From Xestospongia muta (Eukaryota > Porifera > Demospongiae > Haplosclerida > Petrosiidae): a DNA stretch of 64,000 nt. Made by a program: the position numbers and the translations under genes. The notes beneath the pieces are model-generated. The model saw nothing but the letters and a program-made list of their open reading frames with translations, searched no databases and was not told the DNA's origin. Shown piece by piece: positions 34,523 to 47,576 of the stretch; position 1 is the stretch's first letter, and each line of letters begins with the position of its first letter. The stretch covers positions 4,634,501 to 4,698,500 of the forward strand of contig OY848926.1 of NCBI GenBank assembly GCA_963693285.1, read 5' to 3'.

Positions 34523-36038
34523 GTACTAATATCCTAATAGTAATATTCATAATATCCAATAACGTTTGTGCACTGTACATGAGTGGGCATGACATTACAC
34601 TATATGCACTATGTAACTAAATATACATACAAAATATAGTGAATTAGTTAACATCACTGTTTTGAAAATAACATAAATAGTTGTAACTAAATAATAAATA
34701 ATGATAGCATGTACACATATATACTGAGGCTCATATGGAATCTCCAAGCTCATGTATGAAAAAAATGTGATATAGTGATGATACTCTCAAGTATAATATA
34801 TGTGCACTGTAAAAATTGATTGGTTGATTTAACCAATATATTGTTATACAGGTTGTATGTAGCAAACTTATATTATGATGTAAAAGTAATATAAACATAA
34901 CACTTTTAATAACTACTTTACTACTAGCTACAAAAAAGTAGCATATCAGTAATACAAAACAATGTTATGTTTACTTTTACATCATATTAAGTTTGCTACA
35001 TGTAATCTGTATAACAATATATTGGTTAAATCAACCAATTAATTTTTAGTGTGCATGTTCAGACAACATTAAGTGACACATACAACATTATATCTATTCT
35101 GCTAAGCAAAAGAACATGCATTACATGGCAATGTATTGGCATTGACAAATAGCCAATTTCTCAATTAAATATGACCAATTATATCAAGAAATACAAGCAT
35201 AACAATAGCTAGTATAATTAATAACCATATGTTTCCTGTCGATCCATGTCACTGATCATCACATAATGAATACTATTATGGGTCAAAGCAACACTAGTTT
35301 CAGGCAGCCTGGTCTTCTGGTGCCTATAGCTCAGTAGGATAGTAGACTAAATACTCTGGCTTTTTACTGTCTGATCATACATTGACTCTACACTCTAGCA
35401 CAGTGATACAGTCATGTTCAGGGTGTGACCCAGCATGTGGTGATATGTTGTAATAATTTAATGCAAATTTGTAAGGTTAATTTTGCTTCTTGGCTATACC
35501 CCTACTAATAAACCTGGGGTCTGGTAATAATTCTTCCCACCCTCTCAATAACCCTGACTGTATATTTTATTCCCAAAATTCATTAAAGTAATTATTATTA
35601 TTAATATACACTGTAACAATTTAATCCAATAATCTAATTGTGTTTATTGTAATAGTACTCTAGTAGTGTAAAAATAATGAAATTGTATTAGAACATGTAC
35701 ACATGTACATGTACATGTTACTAATAATGAATACCTGAGGTTGATAACCTATAAAAAGTAAATAGGAACATTGATTACAAAAAAAACTTTTAACTTTCTT
35801 TTTCACCTAACATTAGCATAAGGTACATGTGTACCTATAGAGAGCTTGCATGTTTTTTAAAATTTATTTAAAAAATTAGTAACTTTAGTTTTTATGTAAT
35901 AAAAAGTAGTTTTCTAAATAGTCTTTAATGCACTTCACACAGGCAACAAAATAAGTTGATAGCAGTTTTGATAGTTAATTTCTAAACTTTTTTAACTAAC
36001 AAAAAGCTCTAAACCATTTATTTATAGATTTAACCTAT
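34523..36038. other. gene-free stretch with MITE and decayed unit DNA
   Basis: Contains MITE family 1 at 34804-35054. From about 35220 to 35920 it is a diverged copy of the intergenic DNA of the 2.85-kb repeat (GGGTCAAAGCAAC, (ATT)n, AATTTAATCCAATAATCTAATTG). Confidence 0.6.
34804..35054. repeat. MITE family 1, best preserved copy
   Basis: About 60-bp arms: left GCACTGTAAAAATTGATTGG then TTGATTTAACCAATATATTG; right is the reverse complement ending TTTTTAGTGTGC. The interior has a second, weaker hairpin. Confidence 0.85.
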
Positions 36039-36398
36039 TTAAACTAATTTATCCAAAGATTTAAGCAATAACCTAGTGAGTAGTAATAATGATAACTTGA
36101 ACAATAAAAACTGTAGAACAGTAAGAATAGGTATAGTAGTAGCACGAGGTATCTGCTGTTGCAGTTGATACTGAGTCAGATAGCTATGACAATATTGATG
36201 AACACAATTCAATGACCCACCACACAATGGACACAATATTGAGGATCAGAGCAACACAAGCTTTAGATTAAGCTCCTTCCAGGTCACCTTGTGCCTCAGC
36301 ATCACAAGCCTTCATATATAGAAATGACATCATTTTATAAGGAATAAAGTCTTTGAAAATCATACACTAATTGCAAAGATAATAGCTGGAATGGTACA
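36039..36398 (-). pseudogene. relic of CD225 last exon plus piece of exon 5
   Basis: The coding strand keeps CTCAATATTGTGTCCATTG and a degraded ARDAEAR-like start, but the frame is broken by several substitutions and small insertions, and the second-half exon lacks a tail. About 33 bp of exon 5 follow at 36366-36398. It sits at the edge of the inverted repeat shared with gene H's 3' flank. Confidence 0.7.
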
Positions 36399-36638
36399 AT
36401 AATTACATATACTGTCAAATATGTGCACAGTCAGACAATGTGACAAATATGATGGTAATTATATTCACTGTGAAATAAACCAAACACCTTATAACAAGGC
36501 TTTTCATATATTTTAACTAAGACAACACTTGTTTTAGTAAAAAAAATAATAAGTAACAAAAATTAATTAAAATACCAATTGCAAGAAAATCTAGTTTCAT
36601 ATTAAAAAAAGTCTTTGAGCACTGGCTACAAAGCTAGT

Positions 36639-39152
36639 CTATTTATTATAGTAGCAATAACTGGCAGTGTAAGAGTAATAGTAGTAATAACCATAATAAG
36701 AGTCAGTAGAGTAACGGTAATAGTAGTAGCAATAACGGTTATCTGCTGTTGCAGCTGATGCTGATGCAGCTATGACAATAATGATGAACACAATGATCCA
36801 CCACACAATGGACACAATATTGAGGATCAAAGCAACACGAGCTTTGGATTGAGCTCCTTCCAAATCACCTCGTGCCTCAGCATCACGAGCCTAAATATAT
36901 AGAAATTACATCATTCTATAAGGTATAAAGTCTTTGAAAATCATACTTACACTTATAGCAAAGATAATAGCTGGAATGGTACAGAACAGTGAGTACCAGG
37001 TCCCACAGAAAAAGCAAAGGAATGTCAACACAATGGACAATGTCAAGTAGTGGTCTCCAGTAGCACGAATAACAGTCTGTGACACCACTGGAGTTGGTTG
37101 TGATGATACAACAACTACATTAGTGGACTGGATAACAAGTAAATTCTCTTTTGTTTTATAAAAAGACAACTTACAGATTGTTGTTGAGCAGTTGGAGCAA
37201 CTGGGGCAGCTTGAGGATAAGCTTGTTGTTGGGGAGGTGGATAATAAGGAGGAGGAACATCTATTTGAAGAATGAAGAGGATATTAATTTAATAGTTACT
37301 ATATACCTTTGTATCCTTCCTGAGGAGGGTATCCTTGCTGAGGTGGATATCCTTGCTGAGGTGGATATCCTTGTTGAGGTGGATATCCTTGCTGTGGAGG
37401 ATATCCTTGTTGTGGTGGGTAATACCCTTGCTATATGGATTTTCATATACTTAGGATAATGACTATTACAAAATAACAATCTAATTGTGCATTAGCAGAG
37501 TAAACTAGTAGTAGTATAATAAATACTGTCATGATCTGCAGTGTATAGTGTGGTTGTTATGAAAACTAGTTGTATAAAGTACCTGAGGTGGATAACCAGT
37601 ACCTATAAGTAAAAGGAAAAGAAAGTATTCATTTGTAGTCTGTGAATTGTGAGTAAGTTATAAAAACTTAAAATAACAAAGCCAGGTGTCCATGTTATCA
37701 GCCATAGTACTCCACAGCTCTAAGTTACTGATACCATATAGCTAAAGCCACAAAGTCCTGAGGTGAAATTATATGGACATTCCCCAAAATTTAAAATATA
37801 ACTATAATTAAGTTTCTAATCATATACTAATGCATACACCTAAAATTTTATGTTATTGACCAATCAGATTGTAATGACATCTTTTTTCATTGCTAGCAGA
37901 AAAGTGTAATTACAAAATGAGTATCTGCTACAAATGGATGATACCACTAGTGAGTAATAAGAAGACACTCTCTAATCAGAGCTATTTATACAAATGAAAC
38001 AATCAAAACTTAGTACACTAAGCTTTGATATTTTTGACCCATTGAGTTTACATAAACTCAAAGGGTCAAAAATATTGTGGTTTAAAACCACTCCCTCCAA
38101 CATCCTTTCCATGAAAACAGATGTTGGTTGATGGTAGTCTCGTCCCCAGACCTACTCACAAACTAAAGTAGGTCTGGTCACATGGGTTGACTTTCTGTCC
38201 CCAGTAAGGAATGTGGCGTGTGGGTATTGGTATGCAATTAGAGGTAGTGTAAAATATGAACATCAATTTGAAGTGTTAAACCAGATTTCATTAAGAATAG
38301 ACATGCATTCACTTTCACACATACTTCAATTTGATAATATTCATATTTCACATTACCTCTAATTGCATACCAACATCCACGCCACATTCTTTACTGGGGA
38401 CAGAAAAGTCAACCCGTGTGACCAGACCTACTTTAGCTTGTGAGTAGGTCTGAGGACGAGATTAGGTTGATGGTTGCTAACAGAAAAGTTCAATATGAAT
38501 GTTCTGCACACATTATAGCTGCATTTAGTAAGTATATAAGAGCTTCAGATTTGATGGGAGTTCTATATAAACTGAAAAAACTCCAACTATTTATCCCAAA
38601 AGTCTTGCAAAAGAGGAAAAAGAACCCCTACTTAAAAGTTGGAACAACACTGTAGATGAGATTATTATGAATAATGTCATGCATTATAATTTTTGCAGAG
38701 TTTTCTAATTACATGTTGTGTTCCCTAATCCACTATATATATATATAGTGAAACACGTGAATTTTTTGTTAATTTTAGATGTGATTAATTTTTTTTGCAT
38801 GCGAAATATATAACCCAATCTACAAAATAGATAAACTACAGTAAACATCGTAAGAGTAAATATTTTTCTTATAGAATCAACCATTTTTGTTCAGCACATA
38901 TGCACCTCCTTTGTATCCAATCAATATGGATTCTGGCCTGGTATGGCACAGTCCGAGCAATATGGTAGTACAGTGTCTTCATCTAAAATTGATTACAAAG
39001 TCGTTACGTATGATTCCATAGACTTTAATAGCTATGGTGCTTCTGAAGGAAGTGGTCGTGTGTGCTAGTGCAACCTCGTATGCAGTTACAAATATAAAGG
39101 AGTCAACCGTAAACCATAAACCATATCATTAAGTTAACAATTTACCTTCCAT
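36639..39152 (-). CDS. Gene J: CD225/dispanin two-pass protein
   Basis: Exons 39146-39152, 37583-37602, 37307-37430, 37175-37260, 36951-37127 and 36639-36890; 221 residues in frame. Starts MEGTGYPPQ. The repeat exon is long (124 nt) with [11 protein letters not shown] units plus a leading QGYYPPQQ. CD225 reads VIRATGDHYLTLSIV and the tail is YCYYYYRYSTDSYYGYYYY, ending YCYYNK. Its 5' half is the paralogue of gene E, and its 3' half and downstream DNA are an inverted match to gene H. Intron 1 (about 1.5 kb) carries the 330-bp foldback insertion at 38135-38464. This is the intact counterpart of broken gene E. Confidence 0.9.
38135..38464. mobile_element. 330-bp foldback element with 9-bp target duplication
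   Basis: Ends TAGTCTCGTCC and GGACGAGATTA are inverted repeats. The arms extend well over 100 bp (CAGACCTACTCACA / TGTGAGTAGGTCTG; GTATGCAATTAGAGGTA mirrored). GGTTGATGG occurs directly on both sides (38126-38134 and 38465-38473). The paralogous site at 19922-19930 has a single GGTTGATGA and no element. Long arms plus a 9-bp duplication suggest a Mutator-like MITE. Confidence 0.85.
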
Positions 39153-39246
39153 AGTAGTAAATCAATTGACTGATTACAGAGGTGATTGATTACAGCAAAT
39201 ACCAGCTAGTCTCGAGTCTTCGCTACTGTGATAAAGTACAAAAATT

Positions 39247-39256
39247 GCGCATGCGC
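39247..39256. promoter_or_regulatory. NRF1-like palindrome, gene J
   Basis: GCGCATGCGC, 95 bp upstream of the ATG; same AAATT-prefixed context as gene E. Confidence 0.75.
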
Positions 39257-40965
39257 ATGATCAAATAACTCCCAGATGAAGCTGTAATAGTGCTATCACG
39301 TGAACACCACCTGTTATGTTAACATATGAAGCATGTTTTAGACAGTAGTAACAGTATAGAAACAAAATATATACAACTTACCTGTTTACTATTGACCTTA
39401 TTAACTTGCAGCAACTCCAAAAACAGGTAGAGTGTTCAATATATCAGTCCATTTATGGAAATCATTGATCATACAATGTAGACCAACTTAGCTACCAAGT
39501 AAAGTAAAAGTAATTGTACTATTGACTAAAGTCCTAAGGAGGCAGATAATATAGTAGCATTTGAGTTTAGTGTTTTGTTAAATAACACTGCAGATCAAGG
39601 GTACTTGGTAATAAACTTTGTAATTTTCAGTTTAGACCTTGTTTTTATTTATGGAGTGATACTCGTAAGTTATGTACAATAGTAGTTTATTTTCAAATTC
39701 TAGAAATTCAGTTGGTAAGTAATAATTCATGTGTACTCCACAGTAGGTGCATGTCTCAGTATCATGATATAGCACTGAGCTGCAACTGGAAGTGACTGCA
39801 CAATTTTTACTCTGCAATGTTGCTACTCTAGCTACAGTTCTTATTTACTCCTATTTATACTAACAGGTACATGACTGTATAAATGGATTGGTTGATTAAT
39901 TTATTTTGGTCATTTTCATTGTATAATTATAATATATGAGCAGATACTGAAAAGTTTAATAAACATCACTCTCTTCTCATAACTAATATACTAATATAAT
40001 GACAAGTTACATGTATTTAGTCATTGTCAGAGTTATGAAATATAACATCTCATTAATATTAGACAAATCTAGCTACTTTAATCTTTATGCACAATGTAGT
40101 CCATTTTCTTTGTTTATAATTATGTTTCTACTGTAGTAACACATGAAAGGGTAGGCCACATGTTGCTTTCTTTTAATAGTGAAATCTGTTGCCTACTTTC
40201 ATTACTATCACTAATGTTGGGCAATATTAGTAATTAAATCAGAGTGGTGGTTACCATATATACTTTTCAGAATCTCATTTTGTACTATTGACAACCAAAA
40301 TGGCAATATATAGATTGGTTAAATCAACCATTCATATTTTACAGTGACAATATGCATAATAATTTGCTATATATAATGATAGATATAGGCATAGATTGAA
40401 TATCTAGATCTAGAAAAAGTGCATGCAGGATTTGGACTCAACTACGATATTATGTCAGAAAAATGCTGGAGTGTTAGTACTGTAAAAATTGATTGGTTGA
40501 TTTAAATATTATTTGGTTATATAGGTTGTAATTGTAAACTCTTTTTTGTTGAAAAAGTAATCAGAAGACTGTTTTTATTACTAATGTACTACTGTCTATG
40601 TAGCTACATAACCATCAATTTCAGAGTATATTAATAATCAAAATAGTGTTATGTTTACATTTTGCACAATCTGTAACACTGCAGATCAAGGGTACTGCAG
40701 ATAGTCGCTTTGACTATTGAAACGTTTAGTGTTATAATATTTTTTGCTTGGTGAATAAAATGAATATTAGCAACACTGTATACAGTTGTCTATAGCCTAA
40801 GTAACTTAACAAAAATAAGACACATTATCAATAATTATTATATATCCAAAAATCACTTGTTTCCGATAATTAATTAAAATTATGCTTTGAATGTATACTG
40901 AGAATTACTGACTAAAAGAACTTGAATTGTAGCTTTAATTATGATCAATAATATAAGTTCACATA
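39257..40965. other. gene-free stretch, right copy
   Basis: Diverged copy of 20955-23363 with deletions. Contains a truncated MITE family 1 copy at about 40478-40678. No exon recognised. Confidence 0.55.
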
Positions 40966-42537
40966 CTAACAATTATAACTGTCAGTATAGTAGTAATTAC
41001 GGTAAGAACGGGAATAGTATCTACAAGAGCTTGCATTTGCAGCTGATACCGCGATGGCTATGACAATAATGATGAATGCAATGACCCACCACACAATGGA
41101 CACAATATTGAGGATCAAAGCAATACGAGCTTTGGATCGAGCTCCTTCCAAATCACCTCGTGCCTCAGCATCACGAGCCTAAATATATAGAAATTACATC
41201 ATTCTATAAGGTATATATTCTTTGAAAATCATACTTACACTTATAGCAAAGATAATAGCTGGAATGGTACAGAACAGTGAGTACCAAGTCCCACAGAAAA
41301 AGCAAAGGAATGTCAATACAATGGACAATGTCAAGTAGTGGTCCCCAGTAGGACGAATAACAGTGTGTGACACCACTGGAGTTGGTTGTGATGATACAAC
41401 AATTACATTAGTGGACTGGATAACAAGTAAATTCTCTTTTATTTTATAAAAAGACAACTTACAGATTGTTGTGTAGCAGTTGGAGCAACTGGGGCAGCTT
41501 GAGGATAAGCTTGTTGTTGGGGAGGTGGATAATAAGGAGGAGGAGCATCTATTGAAAAGATATATTACTCGATGATACAATAGTTAACCTTTTCTACCAT
41601 TGTATCCTTCCTGAGGAGGGTATCCTTGCTGGGGTGGATATCCTTGCTGGGGTAGATATCCATGCTGTGGAGGATATCCTTGTTGTGGTGGGTAATACCC
41701 TTGCTATATGGATACAGACATACTTAGTATAATAGAATATTGCATAATAACAATCTTTAGCAGAGCATATTAGTATAAGTACTGCCAGTGTATGGTGTTG
41801 TTGTTATACGTGACAACTATTTGATTAATAATCAATACACATGATAGATTGATATATCTAATAATTAAAGTTCATAAGACTTGTAATATAGAATCTTAAC
41901 TAAATATTCACTAGATCATTGAGAGATATGTGCATTACTTCCTTCATTTTATATGACAGATGTGTCATAGCAATTAAGTGGACTAGCTGTATAAGGATTG
42001 GGTTGACTCAGTATGTTTATAATACAACATTTATATATGGCATAATTAATGTTGTATCAGTGGATTGTTAATTGTATAGCTTCACTGTAAACAACAGCAT
42101 ATTGAATATGTGATTCAGTATTACCTGAGGTGGATAGCCACTATAGCCTAAAGAAAGAACAAAGAGGAACATTTGATACTACAATCACAAGTACATGTAC
42201 ATACCAAAGTATGGGTGAATTGAGGCTGATCTAAAGCCTGTGATAATATTATTTGCAACATATCATACACCATGCCATTGACAAAGTTTGATTTTATGAA
42301 TAATCCATACCGTTTAATATGTTAAGGCTGTTTGAGGATTCTACCTAGTTTGGGAATATGGAATCAAATATAACCTGTACACTGATATACATGGCATTTC
42401 AGTAATCCATGATGCACACAATTGTAACTAACTGTCAAACGTTGTAGTTTACAATAAACTAACTATACATAACAAGTTTAGAATAGTAAAAGTTTAGAAT
42501 AGTTTGTTATTTAACTAACTACTAACTCACCTTCCAT
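40966..42537 (-). CDS. Gene K: CD225/dispanin, short-tailed, no NRF1 site
   Basis: Exons 42531-42537, 42125-42147, 41598-41703, 41463-41548, 41239-41415 and 40966-41178; 203 residues. It is the duplicate of gene F with 18 extra bases in the repeat exon (six more residues, GYPPQ-type). Exon 4 starts DAPPPYY rather than DVPPPYY, keeping PPPY. Tail: CRYYSRSYRNYYYTDSYNC, one Asn-to-Asp difference from F. The promoter again lacks GCGCATGCGC and has CGTGCGACGCGAC near the ATG. Both members of this subtype remain intact while the E and G partners of the other duplicated pairs are broken. Confidence 0.9.
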
Positions 42538-43627
42538 TTAGATAACAATACGTGCGACGCGACTACTGTTCTTTACTAGTATGCCAACATAAACGGACGT
42601 ACACGCCATAAATACGCGTATTATGGCAAATCATTAAAAGCGGAGTAGTATATTCCCGTGTTATCGTTCTAAACTGGATTAGCCTTTCATTTGTTTCTCC
42701 TCGTGCATTTCATAAAGCTTAAGCTATTAGTGTCAGTAGTGTTTGTTGAGTAATTCAGTTTTAATTAAAGCTAGGAGGTACTGGTTCATTGTAGTCCAAG
42801 TCTCAATTCAGTCACATTTGAGTTACTTGTATTACTGTGAACAGAGCTAGCTAGGTATATAGATACAATAGTAATGAATATATTCCTCCTGGATATTGAT
42901 ATAATATGTAGGTACTTATAATTAGTAGGTAGCAAGTACTTAATAATATCTATCAGTAACCATTAGATAAATATAACAATATTAATTATAGATCAATATG
43001 TATAAATTAACAAATAATATAGTATGTATATCAATCAATAAAATGTGTAACCCATTCACCTTTGAATACCTTACTAATTGCATGACATTCAGGCTTATGA
43101 CCTCACAATCATATCCTGTTATGCCAATTGCTTCACAGATGTAGTTATAATACACTGGTATTTACACATATAATGTTATAATCAGTCATTCTTCAGGTGT
43201 GCTTATGGCGATTGGATTGGCTATATTATCAAACAGGTGTGCCATAAACAACTGTCATGAATGTGCTGATAAGGCAAAATATGATAATTAAGTCATAACA
43301 GAAACCATTAATGAACATTCTTTTTCCTTAAAATATTAATTTAACTATAATCTCATAGTTTTACAGTTTCATCATTGTTCTTTAATACACGTACTACTAC
43401 TGTATACGATGAAGTACTTTCAATGGATTCCACTTCATTGGCTAACTGCTTGCATGTTGAACTTTGATATAAAGTTGATCCTACATGTTAACTCTTAGTC
43501 TCAATCCACTGAAACATGTAGGTAACTATTAGTGTCCATCGTATGGATACTCAGCAGATAATGATGAATATTGATAGATACTAATATCTAATGAGTATGA
43601 TTTCTCATGTTACATAAATGGGACAAT
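42538..43627. other. upstream region of gene K
   Basis: Copy of 24898-26059; promoter-proximal CpG-bearing stretch near 42551-42625, otherwise AT-rich spacer. Confidence 0.5.
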
Positions 43628-43828
43628 TCATAGACTGCTGCTGTGATGGTGCACAGTTGGAACAGTCTGGGTAGCTGGAAGGAATACTAGTTGGAGAGAT
43701 ATAGAAGGTGAATAATAAGGCAAGGGAAGATTTATAATTTGCAATACACTAGTACTTTTGAGGAGGGTGTCCTTGCAGTGGTAGATATTAGGATAAGTAA
43801 CCTTGTCATGTGAGCAAACCCTATTCAT
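43628..43828 (-). pseudogene. relic of CD225-gene exons 3-4, duplicate
   Basis: Same decayed PLPYYSP... segment as at 26060-26240 with further indels, so neither relic is under visible constraint. Confidence 0.6.
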
Positions 43829-45372
43829 AATTACTGTTACAATTATGTTATTCCCAAACTTATTATTAGATCATTACACTATATATGTATGTCTAGTGGT
43901 GTTTGTAGTAATGCTCTAGTAGTGTTCCAAATTGAAACCTAGTAGATCATTGTACTATGACCAATGATCTAATTATGTTTGCATTGTAGCATTGTTCTAG
44001 TAGTTTTCCCAAACCTATTAGATCATTACACTATATATATGTATGTATGACTAATGAATGATCTTTGTACTTTATAATAGTAGTGTAGGAATGTGCTGAG
44101 TATTAATACTCTCTCTCTCACCATGAATATAATTAGTGATGTTAATAGTTAAGTATATAACTACTGTAACATAGTGGATATATATGAAAAGGGTTTTGAT
44201 TATATTTCGTATTAAAGTGTACATGTCAGTTTTTTTTCAGCAAGCAATTGTTAATGTTATTTTAACTTTTAAATTAAAGAACCACAAATCATTAATTTTA
44301 AGAACACTATTATTATCCCACTAATACTAAAATTGTATAGTAAAGACTATTCCATTATAGTGTCTACCTATAGTTACTTTTGACATAATTAACAACTATG
44401 GGACGCCGTTTGTGTCAAAACTGATTTACTTCTAATGCTCATTATTTGTCGAAAAATTGTGATTTACTAAATAATGCATGATTTATTAAATAAATCAAGA
44501 GTTATTTAATAAATAATAATGATTTATTTAATATATCATGATAATTTTTCAGTTTTCACACAAACAGCACCCCATAAACAACAGCACTAAGAGAGCTGGT
44601 GTCACATTCCTTAAGCTCCCTCCTCCCACCTCCTACAGAATATTCTATGATAACGTTACAAAGTGGCACTTTTTGAATATTTTACATTCCCAGGTGTATA
44701 ACATGCCCATTACAAAATATTCTATAATTGTAGTGTGTGCTGGTACAAACTATTCTAGCATTGTTACTTGCACTCATAATAGTAATACTTGTACCCATAC
44801 AAATATAGTAATACTTGTACCCATACAAATAGCCTAGCAGTGCTAACTCAACTGTCTGTTCATGTTGCTTTGATTTTGTAACTCCAATGTGTTTTGAATA
44901 TGTAAACCTATCATGTTTTCAGCTTTTTTGGCAATATATGCATATTGGTACTTTGTAACCATAAACATATAAAGTTTACTTTAAGAACCATAACTTTACT
45001 TTGGGAAGTTTTGTCACCTTTTAACTTTCAAACTTTAACTGAATGTGAACAGGTAGCAATGTAATGTGGTTATTTGATGAGTTGGTATATTATCAATGAA
45101 GCAGTGTTAGTTAAAAATAGTGTAAAGATTTGCTTGTGACAAATAAGTGTACAAGGCATTGATTACACATATTGTCAAATATATGCACAGTCAGACAATG
45201 AGACAAATATGATTTTAGTTATATTCACTGTGAAAATACACCAATCAGCTTATAACAAGGCTTTTCAAATATTATAACAAAGACAACACTTGAGTAACAG
45301 AAATTAATTAAAATACCAAGAAAATGGAGTTTCATATTTAAAAAAAGTCTGAGCACTGGCTACAAAGCTAGT
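43829..45372. other. gene-free stretch, right copy
   Basis: Copy of 26241-27795, differing by small indels; nothing recognisable. Confidence 0.5.
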
Positions 45373-47267
45373 CTATTTGTTATAGTAGCAATAACTGGTA
45401 CTGTAGGAGTAACGGTAGTAATAACCAGAATAATAAGAGTTGGTAGAGTAACGATAATAGTAGTAGCAATAACGGTTATTTGCATTTGCAGCTGATACTG
45501 CGATGGCTATGACAATAATGATGAACGCAATGACCCACCACACAATGGACACAATATTGAGGATCAAAGCAATACGAGCTTTGGATTGAGCTCCTTCCAA
45601 ATCACCTCGTGCCTCAGCATCACGAGCCTAAATATAAAGAAATTACATCATTCTATAAGTAATATAGTATTTGAAAATCATACTTACACTTATAGCAAAG
45701 ATAATAGCTGGAATGGTACAGAACAATGAGTACCAAGTCCCACAGAAAAAGCAAAGGAATGTCAACACAATGGACAATGTCAAGTAGTGGTCTCCAGTTG
45801 GACGAATAACAGTGTGTGAAACTACTGGAGTTGGTTGTGCTGATACAACAACTACATTAGAACTCTATAGGCAATAAGAACAAGTGAGTTCTGATTTATG
45901 TAAAATGGACAACTCACAGACTGTTGAGTAGCAGTTGGAGCAACCTGAGCAGCTGGAGGATAGGCCTGTTGTGGATAATAAGGAGGAGGAACATCTATCA
46001 AAAAAGTATATATTAACTCAATGATCATACAATAGTTAACTTTTGTACCTTTATATCCTTCCTGAGGAGGATAGCCTTGCTGAGGTGGATAGCCTTGTTG
46101 TGGGGGATATCCTTGCTGTGGTAGATATCCTTGTTGTGGGGGATATCCTTGTTGTGGAGGATAGCCTTGTTGTGGGTAATACCCTTGCTATACAAGCAGA
46201 GGAGTACTTACACACACATATATTATATACTATATGTATTACTATATACAAAATCTAATGTACAATTACTTGTCCAAAGATTTTATTGTGCATGTACTAG
46301 TAGGTAAGTATGCTTGCAATTTGTATGTGTAACATTTATGTTGTGTGAAACTAGCAATACCTGAGGTGGATAACCGGTACCTAAATAAAGAAAGAGAAAA
46401 AATCTTACTTATTCTTACTTATAGTGTTTAAAATAACTGTTAAAATGACTAGGTATACCAACAGGAAGTAAGTATTTTAATATTTATATAGCTTATGTTT
46501 GTAGGCTTGCCTAATTGAACAAACAAAGTATGATGTAATTAACAACTACAAATACTACATTTTGATAACAAAGCTTTGTAGATAACATATGCATTCCATA
46601 TGTTTGAATATCCTAGATGATTATGTAATCTTATATTGAAAGTGTAACAGATGTAATTATTTCCTCATGTGTGCAGTCATGAATTTTTGTTGATAAAATG
46701 CTACTCGTGTGAAAGAGGGCGTGTCGACCACAAAGCCATGTATATGAGCAAAGGAAGATTACTACATGTAAAGTATCATGGCAGCTGTTACTCGTTATAG
46801 TGTATAATGCTTCTCTTGTTGATGCAAATACAGCTGGTAAGCACACAATACAAACGCATTACTATAAGGATGACTGTCTAAACTATGACACAGCATTTTC
46901 AATAGCATTTGACAAATTAATCCCAAAACGTTCCCATCCCCTCAAATGTCTACCCATGCAAGTCTATGCTGAGTCTGAATATGAATTCAACACAATACAC
47001 TCATAGACATAACTTGATATCAAAATGGGAAGGAAGTTGTTCACTCTAGCTCACAGATCAGTCTCACCATTTTTATATCCCCTTGCTACGGTTTATTTAT
47101 ATACATTTAGAATTATATGAGATTACTTTAGGTTGGTGTGACTAGACAAACAACGAAGCACACAGTATTGATTTTTATCGCTTGTAAAAACTGTGCTTCG
47201 CACTACTAGCGAACAACGTCAGAGTAATCCATAATCATATTAAAAAGTGCAGCAATTTACCTTCCAT
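45373..47267 (-). CDS. Gene L: CD225/dispanin two-pass protein
   Basis: Exons 47261-47267, 46361-46380, 46049-46187, 45918-45994, 45688-45864 and 45373-45627; 224 residues. Intact partner of broken gene G: exon 2 ends CCACCTCAG, so MEGTGYPPQ continues. The longest repeat exon class (139 nt) gives [22 protein letters not shown] units. Exon 4 is the short version (DVPPPYYPQQAYPPAAQ), nine bases shorter than in B-D. Exon 5 starts SSNVVVVSAQP. The tail RYCYYYYRYSTNSYYSGYYY matches G exactly in the part compared. Confidence 0.9.
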
Positions 47268-47379
47268 AATCGTAAACAATGTCAATTACTGCAAACTAAT
47301 GGTAGCTTGGTCTTGAAGATCTCACGCCGTCTCTTTGCTAGCACCTCAAAAAGCAAAGCAGAATTTAGCAGATGTAAGT

Positions 47380-47389
47380 GCGCATGCGC
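47380..47389. promoter_or_regulatory. NRF1-like palindrome, gene L
   Basis: GCGCATGCGC, 113 bp upstream of the ATG, the largest spacing in the array. Confidence 0.75.
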
Positions 47390-47576
47390 ATCAGTTGTTT
47401 CATAATAGAAGCCGTACCGGCAACTTTTAAATTCGTATGTAATAGCGATTTCAAGCTGAGCACGTAGCTAGTCTTCTATATTACACATCTTCAATTTTAC
47501 TATTAATATTATTAATTTGTAGTAAATCAAACTAGCCAACACAAAAACGTTAGGCATATTGTTACTGATTATAGTG

